This document shows positions 19,440-29,269 of a DNA stretch of 64,000 nt, piece by piece. Below the pieces are notes generated by a model. It ran no database searches. It saw only the letters and a program-made list of their open reading frames with translations, and was not told where the DNA came from. The stretch lies in assembly GCA_030407085.1 (NCBI GenBank), contig CM059584.1:145628001-145692000 (forward strand), given 5' to 3'. This DNA is from Trichopria drosophilae (lineage: Eukaryota > Arthropoda > Insecta > Hymenoptera > Diapriidae). Both the position numbers and the translations under genes were made by a program. Position 1 is the stretch's first letter, and each line of letters begins with the position of its first letter.

Positions 19440-20110
19440 CTACAGATATAAGGTGTTATTACTGGTCATAGAGGAATCTCCTGCAGTGTTCTCCTCTAGA
19501 AATGTCCATAAATCGCCATGCCGTTAGGAATTTCCCGATAGCGAACGACATTATCGACCGAGTATTGTAATGGAATTGCCACTCTCCCGTAAGGTGAGAG
19601 AACGCGAGAAAATTGTCGATCGGTACGGCAGGCGCTCGCATCCGGAGTGGCAGTTATAATCTCTTTTATTATTTTCTCTATGGAATTAAAAGCTGGCTCA
19701 TACGAGGCTCGTGGAATCAATGTAATCTGGTTTGCCACACGGGTCCGGGTGGTAATTACGCTAATGACGTACGCGATCGCCTCCGAAGATGGCTTCGTGT
19801 CTACACCAGCGATATGTCAGGTACATACGGGTCGCTCCCGGAAATACGTCCGCGGAATAGCGAAGCTTCTCTTTCCCATGCTGCGAACGTGCAATTTCGT
19901 ATTCGAACCGACTGATAGGATCGGACGAACGCGATATTAAATTGCGTTTTCGTCCGCGTGGCGCTGCAGCCATCGTCTTCAGCAGGAAACGCGCTAATGA
20001 AGTCTGCAAGGGGACTTCTCAACACCTGCCATTGCCGTCGGAAAGTCACTTTGAACCACCTGATCTGCCGTTTTGTCAAGGAGCATCAGGAAGCTGTCTT
20101 TCGTAAATTA
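19440..20110. other. Unique, less AT-rich, CpG-containing block
   Basis: Composition contrasts with the flanks, and all frames are fairly open on both strands, which reflects base composition rather than coding. No peptide here matches a family I know. Likely host intergenic, intronic or regulatory DNA. Confidence 0.4.
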
Positions 20111-20403
20111 GGTTTCTTCAGACTTTTTCATTTTTCTGTGAGCTATACAATCTTGTATGTCAGTTACAACATGAAACTTTTTGAAAAGTGTTCGCACGAA
20201 TCGCAATGACTGCGTTTATGGCGTAAGATAGTGACTTATATTGTTCACATATTGGTCTTGTTTGAAGATATTAGATAGTTTAAAATAATACTTTATATTA
20301 CATTCTGTGTAAAATACTATTTTACTATTCCTTTGGAATTCGTTATTATTTGCTTTAAAGCTTGAAATCACGATTGGTCTATAAGCGTTTCTCCAACACA
20401 TTA

Positions 20404-20660
20404 CAGTAGTCCCGGTATATCTGCGTCTCGCTATATTTACGTCCTAGCATATTTGCCCGGTTCCGTCTCGTTATATTTGCCTGACCACGGTCTCTTTTTC
20501 CCCCACCTTGCGGGATAGGGTCTCAAGAAGGGCCTGCTGTGACGTCAGGAACGTAACGCGACTGAGGGGAGTGGGAGAAGCATCACTCCCATTCTTTTGG
20601 AATATATATCGAGACGGGAGGGGAAGGCGAGGAACCGTGTGGGTAAATATACCGAGACTG
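20404..20660. mobile_element. 257-bp CAGT-ended, TA-flanked MITE (family C, copy 1)
   Basis: The left end is CAGTAGTCCCGGTATATCTG. The right end, reversed, is CAGTCTCGGTATATTTACCC. TA flanks are at 20402-20403 and 20661-20662. The left part repeats CGTCTCGYTATATTTRC phrases. The middle has a CTTTTTCCCCCACCTTGCG box like those in families A and B. A partial relative lies at 40170-40290. Noncoding. Confidence 0.7.
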
Positions 20661-20712
20661 TATTGTATCATACCTCTTTTTATTTTACAATGGCTGTGCC
20701 CACTTCTGCACC

Positions 20713-21019
20713 CTATTGAAAAAATCCACATGGAATTCCACGTGGATTTTCCATGTGGATTCTATGTGGATTTTTATGTAATTTTGTGGATTTTCCACGT
20801 AGAATTTCACGTTGATTCTATGTGGATTTTCCATGTGGAATACCACAGGGATTTTCTACGTGGATTTTCCATGTAGAATTCCACAAGGAGTTTCTTACAC
20901 GGAAAATCCACGTAGAAAATTCCTGTAGAATTCCACATAATTCCATAAAATTCCACAATAATCCACATAGAATCCACATGGAAAATCCACGTGGAATTCC
21001 ATGTCGATTTTTTCAATAA
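20713..21019. repeat. Palindromic satellite hairpin of CCACGTGGAATTCC units
   Basis: The ends CTATTGAAAAAATC and GATTTTTTCAATAAG are inverted. The whole interval is an inverted repeat built from 12-14 base units (CCACRTGGAATT, CCATGTGGATTT) that are themselves nearly palindromic. Open frames occur on both strands because the units lack stops, so they are not genes. It directly follows the family C MITE after a spacer of about 50 bases. Confidence 0.75.
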
Positions 21020-21153
21020 GTCAGACACTCAAGAGTGGGGGATATCGATAACTAATAACAACGATAAACGGGGATACGGATATTTATAAACAATAAATAT
21101 AAGTTTCAGAATTGACATAATCTAATTATAATCAAATTGTATTTTTTTTACAG

Positions 21154-21293
21154 TGACATATGTACGACTTCGCTGGAGGCACGCTTTTGCTGCGACTATT
21201 ATCGGGAACACCATACTCAGACAGAGAATGCAAGTTTTACAAGAACCAAAAGTTCTTGGTGACAGAATATACTATTTTGATACACGTGCGTAA
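21154..21293 (+). CDS. Possible host exon (unidentified)
   Basis: A long pyrimidine tract ending TTTTTTTTACAG (to 21153) looks like a strong splice acceptor. From there one phase stays open for about 46 codons: T-Y-V-R-L-R-W-R-H-A-F-A-A-T, then I-I-G-N-T-I-L-R-Q-R-M-Q-V-L-Q-E-P-K-V-L-G-D, ending at TAA 21291-21293. Composition is protein-like, unlike the neighbouring AT-rich frames. I do not recognise a family. A competing overlapping frame (21160-21546) is longer but looks less protein-like. No partner exon was found. Confidence 0.25.
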
Positions 21294-21586
21294 ACTTCGA
21301 CTTTACCTACTGCAATTCTGTTATCAAACAGAACACCGGTTAGATACCGCCCATGACTTTGACTCGAAAAGTGTAAACATTTTGGACTCCCAGAATAATT
21401 TTTCCAGTAGAACTTCGGAAACGATGCATATAAGATTGCAAGCACATTCTCTGAACAAAATTGAAGATTTCCAAATTCCAAACTCTGTAAATGATGATCT
21501 TTTATTACAAATAAAATTAAAGCTTTACTCTCCACCACCGACATAATATAAGTATATAAGATGCGGCCAACATAACCAGGTCCTTA

Positions 21587-21854
21587 CAGTATGCCCTGTC
21601 CTAAGTTATACCGTCAAAAGTTATATGTATATCCTAAGTTATAGACTTGCCTTCTCCAAAGTTATACTAGTCTCTTCCTCTCCTTCCCTCACCACATTAT
21701 TTCGTGAGCCACACTCGCTTCGCGACAGACACGCAGAAGTACTCATTTCACGGATATAAACAGAGTTACGGAAGTGGGGATAGTGAGGGGCTATAACTTT
21801 GGATAAACTTCATTTTTTAAGAACCAACGGTATAACTTAGGATGGGGACTACTG
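21587..21854. mobile_element. 268-bp CAGT-ended, TA-flanked MITE (family B, copy 2)
   Basis: The left end is CAGTATGCCCTGTCCTAAGT. The right end, reversed, is CAGTAGTCCCCATCCTAAGT. TA flanks are at 21585-21586 and 21855-21856. The same AAGTTATAC phrases and CCTTCCCTCACCACATTATT box occur as in 18709-18960, with some extra sequence in the middle. The two copies are clearly the same family. Confidence 0.75.
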
Positions 21855-21856
21855 TA

Positions 21857-24800
21857 TTATTATTCATTTTCTGCATGATGCCTACCGCTCTACTAGTGTC
21901 GAAATTGGGAACTTCGTATTAATCATAGTACTGCCATATGTAAGTATATGGACAGAAACAGAGATATATTTACATACAGACATTTGTTCATACATTTGGA
22001 AAAATTTAGATTTTAATTATTGAGGTCATTGGATTCTAGTTAAAGACGTCTTTGTTTAAAAAATGTGCTTAATGGGAATACTAGGTTAGGTGAGGTTGGG
22101 TTAGGTTCGGTCTTTTAGCGGGAGGGACCTCAAAAATGGGGTCAACATCTTTTTTATCACTGTCGTTTTCTGGCTGCATTTTTTTCGTATGTTTTGTCAG
22201 GTAATCCACATTGTTACCAAAAATTAAAAAATGATTAAGATTTTAAAATTCAAATTTTGTACAAGAAATGCAAATAGTTCCTAATAGTTCAAACGAGTTT
22301 TTAATCTCAGAAAAGAAACATTAAAATATAAGCCTGTATATTACATCTACGATCATCAGAAAGCATTTATATACCATATCACATTTATATTTAATTATAT
22401 GGAAGGCAGACATTGTATACCGGAATTTCGTGACATGTTCGCATGAAATAAGTTCAGAAAAGTCTGACACGCATGTGAATGGAATTCGGTGTTTTCACTT
22501 TAACTTTTTAGTTTACACTTACATACTAAATTGCCGGTAATGCATATTATAATTGGTAATTATGATACGAAACAGATTCATACAGCGATTTAAACAAAAA
22601 AGTGGGATTTCGAAGCTCGACTTCGTGAATTACGTTAAGAAATAAGAGAATGTTTCACTCTAGATACAAATAATGAAGTGATCGGAAGTACTGATTTAGT
22701 TAAACTGGAATTTAATGGGAAATTTTCTTAAACTTATACTAAAAAGAAGCAAACGATGCATATATTAATTTATGTGAAAGACAATCTTCGGTATTTTATA
22801 CATTGTAAATTTGGTGATAATAGTAAAATTTTGTTTAAAAATGGTTTTGTTTTCCTATAAAAATTAAGATATCATTTTTCAAAAAATAAAAGAATATAAG
22901 GAAGAATAATAATTAACCTTGCGATAACATGATGGATTGTGAGAATATTTATTCTGAAAAAGTGCAATGGAATTGTTCTTGTATTTGTTTCATTACATTT
23001 TATTGTATTTTTAATAAGGTAATTTACAGTTGTACATCATGATTACGATCAAGATTTGCATTTGCCGGAGTTAACTATTGAATAATAAATTATAATTAGT
23101 TTTATGAATATTTTTCTTATTTTACAGTATTTTTATAAATCGAAATTATTTTGTAAAAGATAACATACCTGTTGAGGATCAATCTTTTGCAGAATTTATA
23201 CAAGTTCCACGAAAACTGAGTACGTCACTTTGCCACACTAGCTGCATTTCATACTGTAACATTTAGAGTACTGCTTTATATTAAATGAATTTCACGGATA
23301 AAAATCCAGTTAGGAACAGCTGTTAAGAAATCTTTGAGAGAAAGGAACCTATAGTCTGTTAGGCAATCTGAGTTGGAAGAAAGGCAGAATGTTTCTCTTT
23401 ATGTGTGACATTGCTCTAGAAGTACTGTTGGAAATCAATGTCAGGAATGACGACCTGTGAAACATACTAATTGTAAAGATACCTCTTTTTTTTAGTAACT
23501 GTTATTTGGCACACTAATAAGTCATCAAAATGGCGTGTACCATATACACAGAACAAAAATGTGCCTAAGTTATTTGATGTTATTAGATGAAAGATTTATA
23601 TTATCAAAAACAAAATATTAGTTATTATTTGAAAAAGTAAGTTAATAAACATGAAGGTTATTATTTGTTCGGAAGTTACTAAATTCAATGTTCTAGTAGT
23701 CGAATAATTCTTCGAACAGCGCCATCTGTGATTAGCGTTTTGTATTCGTCTCGAAAAGACGGAAAAGTCCACTTTCAAATGTCCACTCGACCCATGTTGC
23801 TATTTGAGATTTTCGATGATTTATCACTACATTATAATAAATATTATAGTTAAACATTACAATTATTGCTTTGGCTTATAATAAAAATTGTTACGTGTTC
23901 TCAGGACAATTATCAGACCTGGTTTGGACAAAACATTTTTTCAACGTATCATTGCCGACTCCTGAAAGTCTATTTCATGAATATAAGTTAAATAAATTAC
24001 AATTTAAATTATAATGTACGTAAATATTAGGTTCAAAATTTTCTATACAATTACAATTATTCATGTATGTAAAAATTTGAATTAAGAATGGCGGTCATGC
24101 CTCGCTCAAAAATGCAATCAGAAGACGTTGGATGGATACATTGTGAAAGTGACATCGTTAATTTAGCTTGATGAAACTTCAATTTCACTGCCGGTCATAG
24201 TAATAGAACACGGATTATATTTTGAGAAGAGATGTAACCTAGTGATCGTTCTTGACGTTTAGTCGATATTTTCAATCGTGGTTGCAAAGTTGATAAGAGC
24301 TTACAATTCATGCCGTTATAACGGTGGTTTCGTTGCTTTTTCATTTTTAGATGTTCATAAATAATCGTATTTGTTAAAAGTCTTGCTACTATAATGGCAA
24401 AATAATGCATTCTATTTACAGCGATGTTACGGTTACTAATTTAAACTTTTTAGAATCATCTCGCCTGGCTCGTTTTTACTATACACTGTTAAACATTTCT
24501 TTCATGTTTAATTTCTTGCAATGAATAATTATTGTAGAATATTCAAGTACGGTATACCTAATTATAGAAACATAATTATTTATGATTATTTTAATATTTA
24601 AATTTTAGCCACAGAACCCAATAGTTTAAAAAGGAAAGAAATAGAAAACTATTTCATTAAAAAAAGGACCATAAAACTGTAGCCATTAAACATTAAATGG
24701 TTGAGTTTAATAAAAATTTAAAAATTAAAAGAAGAGAAAAAACAAACAAGGGTCAATAATTTGTTGAGTTTTTGTAATATAAATAATAAATAAATATTTA
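21857..24800. other. No gene recognised; AT-rich
   Basis: Apart from the TTAGG-like run at 22082-22110, only short frames without recognisable domains are present. Confidence 0.45.
22082..22110 (+). repeat. Short TTAGG-like (insect telomere-type) tandem run
   Basis: The bases read as consecutive pentamers TAGG, TTAGG, TGAGG, TTGGG, TTAGG, TTCGG. Most variants are single substitutions from TTAGG, the common insect telomeric unit. It is short and imperfect, so it may be an interstitial remnant or a coincidence of a G/T-rich stretch. Confidence 0.4.
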
Positions 24801-24837
24801 GCAACGTTTCGACTCTGATATGAGTTCTCTTTAAGGC
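24801..24837 (-). ncRNA. Degenerate hammerhead-ribozyme-like motif
   Basis: On the minus strand the segment reads CTTAAAGAG, a stem (AACTC, loop, GAGT), then CGAAACGTTGC. This follows the hammerhead core order CUGAUGA, helix II, GAAA that is common at the ends of Penelope-like elements, including the typical GTCGAAACGTTGC tail. The first core box is damaged (CTTAAAGAG in place of CTGATGAG), so it is unlikely to be active. No Penelope coding sequence lies next to it. Confidence 0.35.
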
Positions 24838-24840
24838 TAT

Positions 24841-25329
24841 GTCAGTAAATGTATAACAGAAAATTTTCATTGAGGACGTCATTTTGAGGTAGTTACAATG
24901 ATGAGGGTTTGAACCCTAACATTTTTTCTCAAAATCCTCAGAAAACCGATATTTTAATAGCTAGAAAAAATTGAAATAATTAATGATAAGTTTGGGGCCA
25001 TATTTCAATTACTGATGACTCCAACTCCATTTTGACCTCGGAAATTTGAAGAGCGACCTTGAAATTAGTATGACATCTACATTTCAATTTTTTCAACTTC
25101 GATTTTGATGCGAAATATTTGATTGAAATTGACCAAAGAAAGTGTCCTTTAGGATTAATGAGTTAATTTAAATTAATAGAATCCGACGTGACAATACCCT
25201 ATCCGATTACCAAATGCTGAAGATTAAATGAAAGCACAACACTCGTTTTGGTCATGTTTTGTGTAAAAAGAAATATAAAAAATGGCTATGCCGAATCCTT
25301 GAACTTTGAGGCATATCACGGTAAAAAGC
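24841..25329. other. No gene recognised
   Basis: Contains phrases loosely like the 120-bp module (ATTACTGATGACTCC and CCATTTTGACC near 25010-25035). Otherwise unassigned AT-rich sequence. Confidence 0.35.
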
Positions 25330-25840
25330 TTTGACGCGACAGATGCCTGCGATTGATACATTCGATACGTTGGTATCATGCGCATCCGAAGGATCGAGGG
25401 ATCTATATGTATGCAGGTGCCGAGCTCAGCATTCCAAAGTGCAAGGTTTCCTTTGGTTTTCCCATTCAGTCCTCTGAATCGAGCTCGGGATTTAAATTTA
25501 AATGCAAGCGTATATGCGGCGAAAGCTCACTCGCGCTTACGCGATATGTATACGCGTATAGAAAGGACGAACACAGCGGTGGGCGGAAAAGCCCATTCGA
25601 GCTTTCTCGAATGAAAGGGTTACATTTTACTCCAAGGATGCTCCATTGAAAGATTCGAGGGGAAAGATGATAAGCCGAACCTTGTGTATCTTCATCATTT
25701 TACTTTGGAAATGAGAAACGAGTACCAAGAACCAGAAACGAGAATTTCTTCGTTGCATACCGATTTCCAGGATTGGCTGCCTTAAAGTGACTTTCCGCTT
25801 TCGACCAGGAAAGTAATTATAACGCAATCGCGACGCTAAA
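25330..25840. other. Unique, less AT-rich, CpG-containing block
   Basis: The composition shift is sharp. Overlapping open frames in two phases (25353-25649 and 25378-25614) plus one on the minus strand show that openness follows base composition. No recognisable protein. Possibly regulatory host DNA. Confidence 0.35.
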
Positions 25841-27480
25841 AATATTACGACACTAAATTTTTTAAAAATAAAAAAGCTCCGTCACATTTGTAATTAGCAC
25901 TTTACGAAAAGACTCGCAGTGGTTTTCATTATGGCTAGAGAGTTTATGTTTGAAATCGTTTTTAGAAAAGCGTTTCAAAGTTTATTACATTGATGTTTAC
26001 AGTTGTTGAACATTGTTGATTTACTTAAAGTTTTAAAGTACGTTATATTCTAAAGTAAAACATCTTGGGAAAAAAGTCAACAAATTTTACATCTTTGTAA
26101 GTAAACAAATTATACGAGTAAGGATACATTTTTACAACACTCTTTTCGATTTTTTAGTTTGTAAATTCCTAAAATAAAGTATTTCAATAGATTTTTAACT
26201 TTGGTATAAATAGAATTTTTTACACGCTGAATTCAATTGCACCCGATAATATTGTACTAAAGAGTCGTGATGAAAGTTTGTTAAAGCTCGCATCGTTTCA
26301 GGAAAGCGAATTCTAAAACTTTTATTTATGATTATTATTGAGAAAAATAGGATGCAATAATGATAGATCGCCCCAAAAATATAAATAACACGATTAGAAA
26401 ATAAATAAACTTAAATAAACAAAATAAAATATAATTTTTTTTACATAACGGATCCAAAATGACGGGCAAATTTTTCCAAAATTAGATGTTTTTCGTCATT
26501 TTATGAAGTTACATAGTACTAGATGGTACAATTCAAAACAAATAACAATTATGGTTATTCATGACATTATTCTTGTACTGTGCAAATTTAATATGACGGA
26601 TCAAATGTCATAATACTGTACTGAAACTCTTGTTTTCTTAAATTTATATAAATAAAATCTCCCTTATTCGGTTATGAATTATTCTTCATTATTTCTGAAT
26701 ATGTGTGAAGGAAACAATCGTTTTATTAAGCCTTTGGAGCATACACTTTTTTTTACATGAAAAATAAGATTGAAATTTGGTACGAAGATTTTCAAAATGC
26801 AATATAACGGCTCCAAATTGATGGATTGAATTCGTAATAAGTCATTCTTTACTAATAACTCCGGCATACAAAGTTTCATGAAAGTTCAAATCATGTAATT
26901 ACATTCGTTCACCATGTTGGGTTCTCCAGTCTAATTAAAAAAACAATGATTCTGAGATTTCCGTGGTAGAAATCATATGATCTATCGAGTGAATATATTA
27001 TTGAACGTATAATTTTATGCTCTTTCTGATTTCGGAGCGCAAAATAGGGGTTGTGTTTGAAATTTCAATGTTGATCTTCAAATGACCATGACCGGCGGCG
27101 TGTCACAGGTCGAAGTCAATGTCGCCATCGGATTCCCCGATCAGACATTTAATTTAACGCGATACTCTGAATATTTGATTTTGACAAAAAATTTGTTGTT
27201 TATTGCCCCCCCCCCCGCCCAAGTGCAAAGTTTTTTCGTTGATTTAGAGGTGAAAATAGCTATATTTAAGTACAAATTATTAAGACATGTAACAACTTGC
27301 AGGGACCAATATAAAAGAATGAATAACATAATTTAAAATAATTTATTTTTTTCTTATTTTTTTCTATTTGTCAGACTTGTTTTTTAGCCGTAGTGACCTT
27401 TAGCAACTTGAAAATAGTGACATACACTGAAAAATATATAAAATAAAAAGGAGCAATGGGTTTTGCGAGTATTTAAATTG
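25841..27480. other. No gene recognised; contains scattered 120-bp module remnants
   Basis: Module-like phrases ACGGATCCAAAATGACGG (about 26447) and ATGACGGATCAAATGTCA (about 26593), and ATAACGGCTCCAAATTGATGG near 26805, indicate decayed copies. Bases 27080-27150 form a GC-richer patch and a C-run lies at 27207-27217. No coding sequence recognised. Confidence 0.4.
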
Positions 27481-27488
27481 TATTAATA

Positions 27489-28345
27489 GTGTGCCGGACA
27501 AAAATAAGAGTTTTCGAAACAAGGGACGCACAGAGTAACGATTTTTAAAGTTCTACAACTTCTTGTGGTTCAAAGGCACGGCAATTTTAAACAATTACTT
27601 TGAATAGTTATTATGAAGAAAAAACTCTTAAGCATTGCTTACTTCGAAAACTGGACGCACATTTATTAAAAAGTAGTATTTAAAAAAAATATATTTTTGT
27701 GAAAATTTTGTTTCCTTCATATTTGATATATATTTTATTTTAGAAGATACGCACAACTTATAAAAGTATAATAGCAGGAAATAATACAGAAAAATGTTGG
27801 GGGTGCTTTATAAAAAAGCACATTTTTTATTTCGTCCGAAAAACCAAAAATGTAGGATAGTTTCCTACACAAATCTTTAAAAATGACATAGTAATTTTTT
27901 TTTTCTGTTGATTTGGGAATACTCTGATGGTAAAAAAGTCAGAGATCTTGTGCAGACTGAAGTCATTATGGATGCAAAGTGCATCATCACATACTGTGAT
28001 GTCATACTTTCCACTGGAAAAAAAAGTCTTGGTGCCGGTATAGTTTTAGCAGGATAATAATTCCAAGCACACTTCAAAATTGTAGTTTTTCTAAAGTAAA
28101 ACAAAAGGAAATGAAATACATTGATACTCAATCCAAACAAATTACTCTTTCCAAAAACTGTTTTGGAAATTTTTGTGCAGCTTTTGATGTGTAAATTTAG
28201 TAAAACTGTAATCACGAATTTCGAAAGTAAAAGGTGAATATTTTATATGTTGTTTTTGTCATATTTTTAGTTTGGTTAAAGTAAGGTGTAAAAAGACGTC
28301 AAAAACTGTATTATTTTCTGATTCATAAACTTTTGACCAGTAGTG
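27489..28345. mobile_element. Decayed Tc1-like element, no transposase left
   Basis: The right end, reversed, reads CACTACTGGTCAAAAGTTTA, a classic Tc1-like terminus. The left end GTGTGCCGGACAAAAATAAG is a diverged version. TA flanks are at 27487-27488 and 28346-28347. The 857 bp in between has no frame with recognisable DDE transposase motifs. The 112-codon minus frame (27877-28215) is not recognised. Confidence 0.5.
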
Positions 28346-28349
28346 TATA

Positions 28350-29269
28350 GCAGAAAATGATAAGTAAAAAGTATATATAAATTTCGAGAGTGAATAATTC
28401 AAATTTATCTGAACTAACAAACCATATGAGGCATTCGTTAGAGATGTCGCACCGTACAAAAAATTGCTATTGCTTAATTAGTCTCCAGTCCTAGTTCGGA
28501 GATATGATTGCGGACAATTGTTGGATACGATTATCGTAATCTTTAAAAATTGGTTTTAAGTAATAAATAATTCATTTAGTTTTGACACATAGGACCCAAG
28601 GGATTTGAGACCGCTGATTACGATTCCCCTTGTGACGATGGGTTCGGGAACTTTGAAGCAGGTCTATGTTAAATAATGGCATTCCCAAACATTATTACAA
28701 TACATATAAATATAAATGTAGAAAATACACAAAAATAAAGAAGCATTTATTTAAAAGGCTAATTTAGGGGTAAATATATAATAAAAGTAAACTATCTAAT
28801 GGGCTACTACCTAAGAGGCTAGAAATCTATCGACTGATTTAAATAAAAAATGTTAAAAGTTTTAAATCATACAAGGATTTAAATTTACTTAAAAATAAAA
28901 TTAATTCTTCAGAAGATTATTGATATGCATGGGCACCTAGATGGTTTAATGCGAACAATGTAAGCATGAAATCGTCTTCTATATTGAATCAGAAAATACT
29001 ATCACAGAGAGAAATGTATTTTAAGAATTATACCATACTGTATGGTAAAGAATATTGTATTACCGTTTAATGTAATGTTACTAAAAACCACATATTCTAT
29101 TAAAATACATATAGCTCATAACATAATAAAAAAGTAATATACTGTTATAGTTGGATCTCTACTTCATATCGTAGTACGTGTCTAGGAAAACAAAGGGAGA
29201 GATTCGTAGATGCGAGCTGCTCCTTATTCTAGAAATATTTTCATTTTTTATAAAAAATAGTATTCTTCG
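28350..29269. other. No gene recognised; AT-rich
   Basis: Short frames only. The phrase GAGACCGCTGATTACGATTCC near 28607 resembles the 120-bp module (GGTCGCTGATTACGAATC). Confidence 0.4.

Noticed and set aside
20508..21028. Open frames on both strands reading repeated W-I-F-H-V-E-F-H and F-H-V-D-S-M-W-I words
   Set aside because: They are translations of the palindromic CCACGTGGAATTCC satellite, which lacks stops in several phases. They are not genes.
24885..24893. TGAGGTAGT, the let-7 seed region
   Set aside because: Similarity ends after nine bases and no precursor hairpin is evident.
27877..28215. 112-codon minus frame considered as Tc1 transposase
   Set aside because: No DDE motifs or typical N-P-I-E block; only the element ends support Tc1.
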